The notes beneath the pieces were generated by a model. The model was not told the origin of the DNA. It did no database searches and saw only the letters and a list, made by a program, of their open reading frames with translations. Shown here one piece after another: positions 1 through 7,406 of a stretch of DNA of 55,263 bases (its first letter is position 1; every line of letters begins with the position of its first letter). Position numbers and translations under genes: made by a program. The DNA is taken from the NCBI GenBank assembly GCA_937975715.1, contig CALJUA010000035.1, positions 1 to 55,263 of the forward strand, given 5' to 3'. This stretch comes from an uncultured Candidatus Planktophila sp. GTDB taxonomy: Bacteria > Actinomycetota > Actinomycetes > Nanopelagicales > Nanopelagicaceae.

Positions 1-62
1 CAGTTGGTTAGCGCGCCGCCCTGTCACGGCGGAGGTCGCGGGTTCAAGTCCCGTCCGGGTCG
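1..62 (+). tRNA. tRNA-Asp (GTC), 5' part outside window
   Basis: The window opens inside the D-loop. The anticodon arm carries GTC, the T-arm has the usual TTCAAGT loop closed by five pairs, and the 3' acceptor strand CCGGGTC plus discriminator G ends at base 62. CCA is not encoded. Roughly the first 14 bases lie upstream of the window. A strong hairpin follows immediately. Confidence 0.93.
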
Positions 63-64
63 CT

Positions 65-98
65 AGAAGAAGAGAGTGTCCACACGCTCTCTTCTTCT
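65..98 (+). terminator. Intrinsic terminator-like hairpin after tRNA-Asp
   Basis: AGAAGAAGAGAG at 65-76 and its exact reverse complement CTCTCTTCTTCT at 87-98 form a perfect 12-pair stem around a 10-base loop. It starts two bases after the tRNA. The poly-T tail is short (CTTCTTCTTA), so it may act as terminator and/or as a processing boundary that separates tRNA-Asp from tRNA-Phe. Confidence 0.7.
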
Positions 99-158
99 TA
101 CTAAAGCAGTTAAAGTTTCAATGGCTTGCCATCTGAAATTGATTGAAAAGTAAATAAT

Positions 159-232
159 GGCTCGGTAGCTCAGTTGGTACGAGCGCGCGACTGAAAATCG
201 TGAGGTCGACAGTTCGATCCTGTCCCGAGCCA
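159..232 (+). tRNA. tRNA-Phe (GAA)
   Basis: Complete cloverleaf. Acceptor strand GGCTCGG (159-165) pairs with CCGAGCC (225-231), discriminator A at 232. The D-stem is GCTC/GAGC, the anticodon stem CGCGA/TCGTG, and the loop CTGAAAA has anticodon GAA at 193-195. CCA is not encoded. It converges with the minus-strand DUF167 gene that ends at 244. Confidence 0.95.
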
Positions 233-243
233 CTTCATAGAAA

Positions 244-546
244 TTACAGAAGTTTGGGTTCGCCCATTAACTCTTCAAGCCTCGCTTGGAGAGTTTTTTC
301 ATTCTCACTTGAAAGTCCATCAACAATCAGTCGCTTGTCACGACCGAGTTCACCGAAGACAATTGTGAAATCACGAGCGCGCAGATTAAATGCGGCTGCT
401 AACTCTTTAATAACAGCTTGGTTTGCTTTTCCATCCACCGCTGGCGCTTGCACTGCGACGACAAGTCGTGGTGGTTGGCCAACAGATCCGCCAACTTTGT
501 TACGTGAAGAATTTGGCCTTACGCGAATCTCAAGAAGAAACTGCAC
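244..546 (-). CDS. DUF167 (YggU) family protein
   Basis: A 100-residue protein starting at GTG 546 and matching the DUF167/YggU fold along its whole length. It has an N-terminal beta strand ending RVRPNSS, the typical VDGKAN motif near residue 57 followed by the helix NQAVIKELA, and a C-terminal LARLEELMG-like helix. The family is a small, widespread alpha/beta fold of unknown biochemical role. It lies 15 bases downstream of the DUF5302 gene on the same strand and is probably co-transcribed with it. Its 3' end converges on tRNA-Phe with only 11 bases between them. Confidence 0.88.
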   Translation of the reverse strand: MQFLLEIRVRPNSSRNKVGGSVGQPPRLVVAVQAPAVDGKANQAVIKELAAAFNLRARDFTIVFGELGRDKRLIVDGLSSENEKTLQARLEELMGEPKLL

Positions 547-561
547 GTGCTAAAAGTTTAT

Positions 562-753
562 TTAGCCTGCAGATCCAGAACCTGAAGGTCCCGCCTTGCG
601 CTGTACCTGCGGAGCTCCACCAGAACGCTGGCCGCCCTTAATCTTTGATCCGCCCTCAGCATGGTTCTGTGTGCCTGGTGCGCCCTTCTTGTTCTTCTTT
701 GCTTCCAGGGCAGCGAGCATCTTTGCTTTTACATCATCAGCTGAATTAGACAT
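562..753 (-). CDS. DUF5302 family small actinobacterial protein
   Basis: A 63-residue, charged and low-complexity protein. The N-terminal amphipathic helix (ADDVKAKMLAALEAKKN, about 5-21) is followed by a Gly/Ser/Lys-rich disordered tail. This arrangement is typical of DUF5302, found almost only in Actinobacteria and of unknown function. The ATG at 753 is preceded by TAAACT with a six-base gap and no Shine-Dalgarno sequence, so the transcript is predicted to be leaderless, with the promoter overlapping the stop codon of the upstream transferase gene. Confidence 0.82.
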   Translation of the reverse strand: MSNSADDVKAKMLAALEAKKNKKGAPGTQNHAEGGSKIKGGQRSGGAPQVQRKAGPSGSGSAG

Positions 754-759
754 GGGTTT

Positions 760-765
760 AGTTTA
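760..765 (-). promoter_or_regulatory. -10 box of DUF5302 (leaderless)
   Basis: Reading the minus strand, TAAACT lies six bases before ATG 753. Its first three bases are the TAA stop codon of the upstream wecA-like gene, so terminator codon and promoter share sequence. Prediction from spacing only. Confidence 0.5.
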
Positions 766-1803
766 CCCCTCAGATGGAATTCGCAGGAAGCCTACGAGCT
801 TTGCAAGCCAGGCAAATGCAGCGATTCCAAGAATCAAATCTCCATGGGTATCTGGCCAGGTATAGAGAGCTAGGGCAAGTGCTGCATAGAAACCAGCGAG
901 TGCCCACAATGAAATCGCGGTCGACTTTCGTGCAAAACCAATGCGCATCAATCGATGTGAGAGATGATCACGGCCGCCTTGAAATGGCGAGATACCGCGA
1001 TAAATACGTGATGTGACTGCAACCGTTGTATCCAAGATTGGTACGGCCATCAAAAGTAGAGGAATTGCGAGTGATTTATATGTTGGTACGACTCCTGGTG
1101 AGAGGCGAATAGTCAAAACGGAGATGATGATTCCCAGGAAGAGGGAACCAGCATCGCCCATATAGATCTTCGCTGGATGGCGGTTCCAGATGAGGAATCC
1201 CGCTGTGGCACCTGCTGTGACGATAGCGAGAGCGCTCACCAAGATCTGCTGGCGGTCGTAGGCGATAAAGAAGAGGAAGAATGTAATAACAGCAACAGTA
1301 CCTGCTGCGCCGCCATCGTGGTTATCAAAGAAGTTAATCGAGTTACATACGCCGACGATCCACAACGTTGTAATTGCGTAGTTGAGGAAGGTATTTCCAA
1401 AAGCTACGCCACTTGTATCTGTTGCAATCAGAATTGATGCAACGCCGATACCTGTAAATGTTTGTGCGATTAATCGTGGCCAAGGTTGCAGACCTCGTAA
1501 ATCATCCCAGAGACCCATTGCAGAGATTGCAATAGCTGGAACCAAAACTGTGCTTGCTAATCGAATGGTGTGCCATGAGAAATCAACAGCCAGCATTGAT
1601 CCATAGGAAGCGGCGATAACACCGATTGCGATTGCAACCCCACCTAAATAGGGAACCGGTTCTTTTTGAACTTTGCGTTCGAGATTAGGTGCATCGACTG
1701 CATCAAAGTGCAGAGCAACTTTGCGAATCTGTGGAGTGATTAATCCGACGAGAGCGAATGTAAGAAAGCCGAGAAGGGCAAACTGTGGAATCGAATAATT
1801 CAT
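763..1803 (-). CDS. MraY/WecA-family polyprenyl-phosphate GlcNAc-1-phosphate transferase
   Basis: A 346-residue polytopic membrane enzyme with about ten hydrophobic segments. It belongs to the polyprenyl-phosphate N-acetylhexosamine-1-phosphate transferase family, which transfers a sugar phosphate from a UDP-sugar to decaprenyl phosphate to begin envelope glycan synthesis. Family landmarks visible: PYLGG at 51-55, the Mg-binding DD pair at 100-101, the NxxN...D region at 154-163, GDAGS at 216-220 and the terminal HLSHR at 280-284. The third motif reads NSINFFDNHDGGAAG where most relatives have a hydrophobic residue and GL around the second Asp, so it is somewhat divergent. WecA (lipid-linked GlcNAc for arabinogalactan-like or other glycans) is more likely than MraY because no mur genes are nearby. 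It follows bldC by nine bases and lacks an obvious Shine-Dalgarno sequence. Confidence 0.85.
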   Translation of the reverse strand: MNYSIPQFALLGFLTFALVGLITPQIRKVALHFDAVDAPNLERKVQKEPVPYLGGVAIAIGVIAASYGSMLAVDFSWHTIRLASTVLVPAIAISAMGLWDDLRGLQPWPRLIAQTFTGIGVASILIATDTSGVAFGNTFLNYAITTLWIVGVCNSINFFDNHDGGAAGTVAVITFFLFFIAYDRQQILVSALAIVTAGATAGFLIWNRHPAKIYMGDAGSLFLGIIISVLTIRLSPGVVPTYKSLAIPLLLMAVPILDTTVAVTSRIYRGISPFQGGRDHLSHRLMRIGFARKSTAISLWALAGFYAALALALYTWPDTHGDLILGIAAFAWLAKLVGFLRIPSEG

Positions 1804-1812
1804 AAAAAAGTT

Positions 1813-2010
1813 TTAGCTATTGCTCTTAAAGTAATTTGCCCGAAGTTCATCAACTTCTGATTTGCGATAACGACGGTGTCCACCCAATGTGCGAATTGAA
1901 GTGAGCTTTCCTGCCTTTGCCCATCGAGTCACGGTCTTGGGATCGACACCAAAGAGATCTGCGACTTCACGAGGAGTGAGAAGGACTTCAGCTTCAGGAA
2001 TGCGATTCAC
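1813..2010 (-). CDS. BldC-like MerR-family DNA-binding protein
   Basis: A 65-residue protein starting at GTG 2010, with AAAGGG nine bases upstream. It consists of one winged helix-turn-helix: LTPREVADLFGVDPKTVTRW (about 11-30) is the helix-turn-helix and RTLGGHRRYRKSEV (about 40-53) the wing. This is the hallmark of BldC, a developmental regulator in Streptomyces that binds DNA cooperatively as head-to-tail oligomers; unlike most MerR proteins it has no effector domain. Its role in a non-sporulating streamlined cell is unknown. It precedes the wecA-like gene by nine bases. Confidence 0.88.
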   Translation of the reverse strand: MNRIPEAEVLLTPREVADLFGVDPKTVTRWAKAGKLTSIRTLGGHRRYRKSEVDELRANYFKSNS

Positions 2011-2124
2011 TGGTGGAAACCCTTTCTCATCACAGGATGCAATGTCCGAATTGCTCCGTTATGTCGGGAAGTATCGGGGAGAAAGGGGTGAAAAGGCAAT
2101 ACGGTAAAGCGGAAATCTGGAGCG

Positions 2125-2940
2125 TTAAATAGCTGATTCCAGTGCTTGAACTGGGCGCCAGCGGCTTACGAGGCGGTTATATCCCTCTCCAGCAACAGAT
2201 CCATCACCTGATGCCAATCCGGAGAGGCTAAAGATGACATCTTCGATCGATCCGTCATCTTCAATGCCAGCCATGCCATCTGCTTTCAAAGTGCTATCAA
2301 GATAACCCGCGAGTCCCCCGTAATCGAGTTCGACCATCGACAACGGGTGGAAGAGTTCAAGCCACTCGATGAGATCTGCAATCTCTTCTTCAACCACGCC
2401 TTCGCCAAATGAGCCAAGCACAATTGCATGTGAGTTATTTGCGCGCTCGAGCGCCTTTGAAATTGTTGTGCGAGCAGTTGAGAATGCCACGCCATTCTTA
2501 TATCCGCGTTCGCGTTCTTCTGGAATAAAGAGTGCTAACCAACGAGGCGGAACCATCCATGTCTCAGTAAGAATATGTGGCACTCGATCTTCGATGTTCT
2601 CCATGCCTGAGGTAATAACTTCTTCGAGCGCGGGAGGTAGAAAGAGCGGCGTCACTGTCGACGGCATTGAATCTTTAAACTCATCGAGCGCTGACCAGCA
2701 ACGAGTAGCTGTTGACCATGGAGATATGTAACGCACTCCATCTACTTCAATAACGTGAACTCCATCAGGGCGAAGCGCTGGAGGTTCAGGAACTACTAAT
2801 CTGCGCAGAGCGAGCGCTTGTTCCTCTTCGCGAGTATCGATAGAAAGGTCGAGGCTCTCCCACCGCAATCGATCAGCGGCAGGAAAAGCAGAGATGGGTT
2901 CGAAGATTCGAAGTGATGCAACGTATGGAGTAGAGCTCAT
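2125..2940 (-). CDS. Conserved actinobacterial protein of unknown function
   Basis: A 271-residue soluble, acidic protein without signal peptide or membrane segment. The start LRIFEPISAFPAADRLRW is a pattern I associate with an uncharacterised actinobacterial family usually encoded next to DUF3073 and bldC, as here. The middle contains WMVPPRWLALFIPEERER and an Ala/Gly-rich C-terminal third. No catalytic motif is recognisable. It starts 12 bases after the DUF3073 stop codon and is probably in one operon with it; 114 bases separate it from bldC downstream. The gene context is more secure than any family name, so no function is proposed. Confidence 0.72.
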   Translation of the reverse strand: MSSTPYVASLRIFEPISAFPAADRLRWESLDLSIDTREEEQALALRRLVVPEPPALRPDGVHVIEVDGVRYISPWSTATRCWSALDEFKDSMPSTVTPLFLPPALEEVITSGMENIEDRVPHILTETWMVPPRWLALFIPEERERGYKNGVAFSTARTTISKALERANNSHAIVLGSFGEGVVEEEIADLIEWLELFHPLSMVELDYGGLAGYLDSTLKADGMAGIEDDGSIEDVIFSLSGLASGDGSVAGEGYNRLVSRWRPVQALESAI

Positions 2941-2952
2941 GCGAGCCTTAAC

Positions 2953-3129
2953 TTACGCGCGAGGGATGTAATTACCTTCAGCGAACGGATCATCATCATC
3001 ACGTTCTGGCTGAAGTGGTGCATCGCTATGAAGTTCCTTTGCGAGACGTTCGATATCCATCTCTTGGGAGTTGTACTTCAAATCACGAGCGACTTTTGTC
3101 TGCTTTGCTTTTGCACGGCCGCGACCCAT
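2953..3129 (-). CDS. DUF3073 family protein
   Basis: A 58-residue protein, short and easily missed. It starts MGRGRAKAKQTKVARDLKY and ends in an Asp-rich segment DDDDPFAEG. DUF3073 is a near-universal actinobacterial small protein of unknown role: a basic N-terminus that may bind nucleic acid and an acidic tail. An excellent AGGAGG lies eight bases before ATG 3129, which is unusual here because many neighbours appear leaderless. It suggests high translation from a leader in the 3130-3214 gap. The uncharacterised 271-residue protein follows after 12 bases. Confidence 0.9.
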   Translation of the reverse strand: MGRGRAKAKQTKVARDLKYNSQEMDIERLAKELHSDAPLQPERDDDDPFAEGNYIPRA

Positions 3130-3214
3130 GGGCGAGACCTCCTCATCGGAAAATATGTGTATTTCTAGGGGGGTAGGTTATCGCGAGAGCCACCAAGTGG
3201 CCAAAGCGAAGGAT

Positions 3215-4570
3215 TTAGGCCTCGGCTGAGACCTTAAATGAGCCTGTTGAAGCTCTGTGGCGAAGGGCGTAGTAGCCCAGAACCTGCAGGACCAGGCTGA
3301 GAGACATCGTCGGCAGGCGGAATCGATGGTCTCCAATAGTGCCCATTCCAACCAGCCACGAGATCACCACTGGGGTGAAGGCCAACCATGCGAGCTGGCT
3401 ATAGATGCCTTTGAAGGAACGAAGCCAGAAGAAACCGATAAAGAAGAGACTGATGCAACCGAGCATCCATGCCCAGGAAACTATCTTGCCAAAGGCGCCG
3501 TAGACGAGGTCATGACCTTGCTGGCTGCCGCGGGCGATATTGAGAATCGGATCAATCTTGAGCCACGGATTGCGAGCCATCGTTCCATTCACGATTGGTC
3601 CAGACCATGGCGACCAGTAGAAGAATCCCTTATTGATGAAGAGCTTAACTGCCTTTACTGGATGAGTTGCGTACCACTTGAGTACGCACTTCACCTTCTC
3701 ATTATCGGTGACCGTAGTTGCAGGGGGAACTGGATCGCAAGGAACTTCTGGACCCTTTCGCTGATATCCACCAGATGTTTCATCACCAGCACCGATTGCC
3801 ATAGTGACACCGAGGTTTGTTGAAATCACAGTGCCGTTTCCAGCTTTTTGATTTCGCGCAATTAGTGCAACAGGTGCAATCGCCATGATTGCCATAACTC
3901 CAACCAGAATCAGTGCTTGATGCTTACGGTTCTTATGAGCAAGTGCCCAAATGATGGCAACAACAAGGGTAGTCAGCACCCAACGCGGTTGCATAAATGA
4001 AGCGAGTGCGAAGAAACCTCCAACACCAGCAACGCGAATCCAGAAGCGACGATCAACAGGCTTGAGTTGTGACTTGATGATGAGACCTGTCACCATCAAC
4101 ATACAAGCCGCGATTGGACTTTCGTATCCAACAGCCATTGAGCTCAATGAAAGCGTTGGGTTTATTGCAAGAATAATTGCAATCCAGAAGAGATATGGCT
4201 TCATTCTTGTATCGCGCAATTGACGAGTGAAGTAATAGCTTGCATAACCATAAAAAGCGCTTTGGGTAATGGAGATAACCCACAAAATATGTGAAATTGA
4301 AATCTTGGTCATCAACCAGATAAGTATTGGATAACCAGCTGGCCAATATCCCAAGAGATGCTCCTTCGAGAAGAGACCGTCTTTGAGAATTCCATCAACG
4401 CCGCCGAGATAGTTCTCGCCATCTGCACCGAGCCAACCACCACCGGTGGTATTGCTCATGGTGATTAACTTGATGACAAATGTGATGACTGGGATTGCGA
4501 TGAGCCAATAATTAAGGCGCTGATCTTTCTTCTCTTGCGCTGCCTTTACCTTCTTTGTCTTGCTCGCCAT
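3215..4570 (-). CDS. Integral membrane GT-C-type glycosyltransferase-like protein
   Basis: A 451-residue protein with a lysine-rich cytoplasmic N-terminus (residues 1-18) and about ten membrane segments. The first external loop has GADGENYLGG (D50, E52) followed by YWPAGYP (75-81). That layout, an acidic pair in loop 1 followed by a P-x-GYP turn, is typical of GT-C-fold (GT39/ArnT/PMT-like) enzymes that use polyprenyl-phosphate sugars on the outer face of the membrane. The acceptor cannot be inferred. A second external domain lies near residues 250-310, with cysteines in EVPCDP and KVKCVL that may form a disulfide. It starts 14 bases after the purM stop codon, so it may be read through from the purine operon, although its function is unrelated. 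Confidence 0.65.
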   Translation of the reverse strand: MASKTKKVKAAQEKKDQRLNYWLIAIPVITFVIKLITMSNTTGGGWLGADGENYLGGVDGILKDGLFSKEHLLGYWPAGYPILIWLMTKISISHILWVISITQSAFYGYASYYFTRQLRDTRMKPYLFWIAIILAINPTLSLSSMAVGYESPIAACMLMVTGLIIKSQLKPVDRRFWIRVAGVGGFFALASFMQPRWVLTTLVVAIIWALAHKNRKHQALILVGVMAIMAIAPVALIARNQKAGNGTVISTNLGVTMAIGAGDETSGGYQRKGPEVPCDPVPPATTVTDNEKVKCVLKWYATHPVKAVKLFINKGFFYWSPWSGPIVNGTMARNPWLKIDPILNIARGSQQGHDLVYGAFGKIVSWAWMLGCISLFFIGFFWLRSFKGIYSQLAWLAFTPVVISWLVGMGTIGDHRFRLPTMSLSLVLQVLGYYALRHRASTGSFKVSAEA

Positions 4571-4584
4571 CGTTGAAATCCCTT

Positions 4585-5640
4585 TTACTTTTGATAATCA
4601 GAGGTTAAGTATGCGCGAGGAGCGCCCATTTCTGCTGCTTTTTCGACCTTTCCGGCAATCCATGCCTTCATGCCACGGGCAGCCAATGAGCGAACGATGA
4701 GGTCTGCAACTGATGGATCAACAATGGCGCTCATTCCGATTCCAGCATTCCATGTACGCTCGAGATCTGCCTGCGGAACTGATGCAATCTCTGCAAGGAA
4801 TTTCATCTCTTGTGGAAGTGTCCAAGTCGAACGATCGTAAACAGCTGTTAATCCATCAGGAATAACGCGTGCAGTGTTATCGGCAAGTCCACCACCTGTA
4901 ATGTGGCTGAAAGTACGTAAGTTCGCCTGTTGGGACTTAATGAGTGCCAAGCAATCTAATGTGTAAATCTCAGTCGGTGTAAGAAGGACCTCACCAAGAG
5001 ATTTTTCAAAGTCATAGTTGCGTGTGATATCAAGCTCTTGAGTCGCGATGATATGGCGCACAAGTGAGAAACCATTGGCATGGATTCCGCTTGCTGGCAT
5101 TGCAATAATCGCATCGCCTGCCTTGACCCGATGAGCACCGAGTTGAAGGTCGGCATCAACAACACCCGTTGCTGCACCTGCGATATCAAATTCATCTTCA
5201 GCTAATAGCCCTGGATGCTCTGCAGTCTCTCCACCCACTAGAGCTGTACCTGCCTTGATACATCCTTTTGCAATTCCTGAAACGATTGCCGCAATCCGCT
5301 CTGGAATAACTTTTCCCACCGCGATGTAATCGGTCATAAAGAGCGGTTCCGCACCACAGACGACTAAGTCGTCTACAACCATGGCAACGAGATCTTCGCC
5401 GATGGTGTCGTAGATTCCCATCTGACGCGCAATCTCGGTCTTGGTGCCAACGCCATCGGTCGATGTAGCAAGCAGTGGCTGCTTCATCTCTTTCAGCTTT
5501 GATGCATCGAAAAGTCCTGCAAAGCCACCGATACCACCCATGACTTCAGGGCGAGAAGCGCGGGAGACAGATGCCTTCATCAATTCAACTGCGCGATCTC
5601 CTGCATCGATATCAACGCCAGAATCTTTATAGGTTGCCAT
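4585..5640 (-). CDS. purM: Phosphoribosylformylglycinamidine cyclo-ligase (AIR synthetase)
   Basis: A 351-residue enzyme, the usual length. It converts FGAM and ATP to aminoimidazole ribotide, the fifth step of purine synthesis. Seen in order: the N-terminal YKDSGVDIDAG strand that receives ATP, the TDGVGTK loop at 61-67, the DD pair at 90-91 within VVDDLVVCGAEP, and GGETAEHPG for nucleotide binding. It follows purF with three bases between stop and start, as expected for a co-translated pair, since unstable intermediates pass through adjacent enzymes. No truncation. Confidence 0.97.
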   Translation of the reverse strand: MATYKDSGVDIDAGDRAVELMKASVSRASRPEVMGGIGGFAGLFDASKLKEMKQPLLATSTDGVGTKTEIARQMGIYDTIGEDLVAMVVDDLVVCGAEPLFMTDYIAVGKVIPERIAAIVSGIAKGCIKAGTALVGGETAEHPGLLAEDEFDIAGAATGVVDADLQLGAHRVKAGDAIIAMPASGIHANGFSLVRHIIATQELDITRNYDFEKSLGEVLLTPTEIYTLDCLALIKSQQANLRTFSHITGGGLADNTARVIPDGLTAVYDRSTWTLPQEMKFLAEIASVPQADLERTWNAGIGMSAIVDPSVADLIVRSLAARGMKAWIAGKVEKAAEMGAPRAYLTSDYQK

Positions 5641-5643
5641 CCT

Positions 5644-7110
5644 TTACGCCTCCGTGATTTCTAAACGAGTCTTGCCCTCTGACAAATCTGCGGGGATTGC
5701 AATTGGGTACTTCCCTGAGAAACAGGCTGTACAGAGCTTATTTTCCGGCACTTTCGTCGCCTCAATGAGCCCTTCTTCTGAGACAAAGCCCAGTGAATCA
5801 GCGCCGATGGATGAGCGAATCTCTTCGACAGTCATCTCTGCGCCGATCAATTCTGAACGAGTAGCAAAGTCGATTCCGTAGAAGCATGGCCACTTCACGG
5901 GAGGAGAAGAGATTCGAACGTGTATCTCGACAGCTCCTGCTTCGCGGAGCATCTTCACAATGGCACGTTGCGTATTTCCACGAACAATTGAGTCATCAAC
6001 CACCACGATGCGCTTGCCCTCTATGATTTCGCGAAGTGGATTGAGCTTTAGGCGAATACCCAATTGACGGATTGTTTGTGATGGTTGAATAAATGTTCTG
6101 CCGACATACGAGTTCTTCACAAGTCCCAGTCCAAATGGAATTCCCGATTCTTTTGCATAACCAATTGCTGCAGGTGTGCCGGATTCTGGAACCGGGATTA
6201 CAAGATCTGCTTCAACTGGAGCTTCGATTGCAAGTCGACGGCCAATTTCACCACGCACCGCATGAATTCCTTGCCCTGCAATCGTTGTATCTGGGCGCGC
6301 CAGGTAAACATATTCAAAGATGCAACCTTTGGGATTTGGCGTTCCCCACATCTGAGAGCGCACGCCATCTTCATCAATGGCGATGAACTCGCCCGGTTCG
6401 ATTTCGCGAACGAAAGTTGCACCGACAATGTCAAGGGCTGCAGTCTCTGATGCAACTGCCCATCCCTTATCAAGCTTTCCCAATACAAGTGGGCGAACAC
6501 CGTTGAGATCGCGAGCTGCATATAACGTTGTTTCATCCATAATGACAAGAGAGAAGGCGCCTTGCAAAAGTGGCAAGACTGCAACGATGTTCTCTTCAAT
6601 TGTTTCGTGATCTTGTAAACCGATAAGAGCTGTCATGATCTCTGTATCTGTTGTTGCACCGCGACCAAGCTTTGGGGCTTCAGTCTCAAGTTCGCGCGCT
6701 AAATCAAAGAGTTCACCTGTATTGGTGAGGTTGCCATTGTGACCTAGCGCGATTGTTCCGTACTTAGTAGGGCGCAAAGTTGGCTGGGCGTTGACCCATG
6801 TACTTGAGCCTGTAGTGCTGTATCGACAGTGTCCTATAGCGATATCGCCCTTCAACGACGAGAGATCGCTTTCAGTAAATACCTGAGAGACCAGGCCCAT
6901 ATCTTTGAAGATCACGATGCGTTCGCCATCAGATGTTGCAATACCTGCAGACTCTTGTCCACGATGCTGCAACGCATAGAGGCCGTAAAAGGTTAACTTC
7001 GCAACTTCTTCGCTGGGTGCATAAACACCGAAGACGCCACATGCATCTTGTGGCCCCTTATCTTCATCGAGAAGATTGTGGTTGAGATTTCCATCGGCTC
7101 TGCGATTCAT
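5644..7110 (-). CDS. purF: Amidophosphoribosyltransferase
   Basis: A 488-residue enzyme that makes phosphoribosylamine from PRPP and glutamine, the committed step. Residues 1-23 are a propeptide; C24 in DACGVFGVY becomes the N-terminal nucleophile of the glutaminase domain after cleavage. The PRPP loop VVVDDSIVRGN lies near residue 360. Cysteines in GCIFEYVY, WPCFYGID and the terminal LCTACF match the four ligands of the [4Fe-4S] cluster of the Bacillus-type enzyme, so this is the oxygen-sensitive, processed class rather than the E. coli class. Its ATG overlaps the stop codon of the SCP-like gene (ATGA). Confidence 0.97.
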   Translation of the reverse strand: MNRRADGNLNHNLLDEDKGPQDACGVFGVYAPSEEVAKLTFYGLYALQHRGQESAGIATSDGERIVIFKDMGLVSQVFTESDLSSLKGDIAIGHCRYSTTGSSTWVNAQPTLRPTKYGTIALGHNGNLTNTGELFDLARELETEAPKLGRGATTDTEIMTALIGLQDHETIEENIVAVLPLLQGAFSLVIMDETTLYAARDLNGVRPLVLGKLDKGWAVASETAALDIVGATFVREIEPGEFIAIDEDGVRSQMWGTPNPKGCIFEYVYLARPDTTIAGQGIHAVRGEIGRRLAIEAPVEADLVIPVPESGTPAAIGYAKESGIPFGLGLVKNSYVGRTFIQPSQTIRQLGIRLKLNPLREIIEGKRIVVVDDSIVRGNTQRAIVKMLREAGAVEIHVRISSPPVKWPCFYGIDFATRSELIGAEMTVEEIRSSIGADSLGFVSEEGLIEATKVPENKLCTACFSGKYPIAIPADLSEGKTRLEITEA

Positions 7111-7403
7111 GCGCGCTCCGTAAGAGGTAGAAGGTGACTTAAATCTGCGCGCGATCCCGAAGCTGAAATCAGCCCTTCACTAAGAGCATCTGCCCATGTT
7201 CTTTCGCCAGTGACGAGTTGCAGCCAAGTATCGGCGTTCATCTCAATCACATTCGCTGGAGTACCACGAGTGTGCTTAGGGCCATCGCCACATTGCACAG
7301 CAGCATATGGAGGTATACGCACCTCAATAGCTTTGCCGGGGTACTTGTCAGCAAGTAAAGCCAGAGTGGTCTTTACCTCGCTTAAGATTTTGGGATCGCG
7401 CAT
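7107..7403 (-). CDS. Sterol-carrier-protein-like small protein in purine operon
   Basis: A 98-residue protein. I use ATG 7403; an in-frame TTG three bases upstream is also possible. It matches the 'bacterial SCP ortholog' family found in Actinobacteria between purF and purL. Conserved-looking parts are RIPPYAAVQCGDGPKHTRGTP in the first half and MNADTWLQLVTGERTW in the second. Its ligand and role are unknown. The position, three bases after purL and overlapping purF by four bases, implies tight co-expression and perhaps a function in purine synthesis or in assembling its enzymes. Confidence 0.85.
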   Translation of the reverse strand: MRDPKILSEVKTTLALLADKYPGKAIEVRIPPYAAVQCGDGPKHTRGTPANVIEMNADTWLQLVTGERTWADALSEGLISASGSRADLSHLLPLTERA

Positions 7404-7406
7404 CAA

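Noticed and set aside
151..156. TAAATA as -10 box for tRNA-Phe
   Set aside because: It would place the transcription start inside the tRNA; read-through from upstream or another promoter is more likely.
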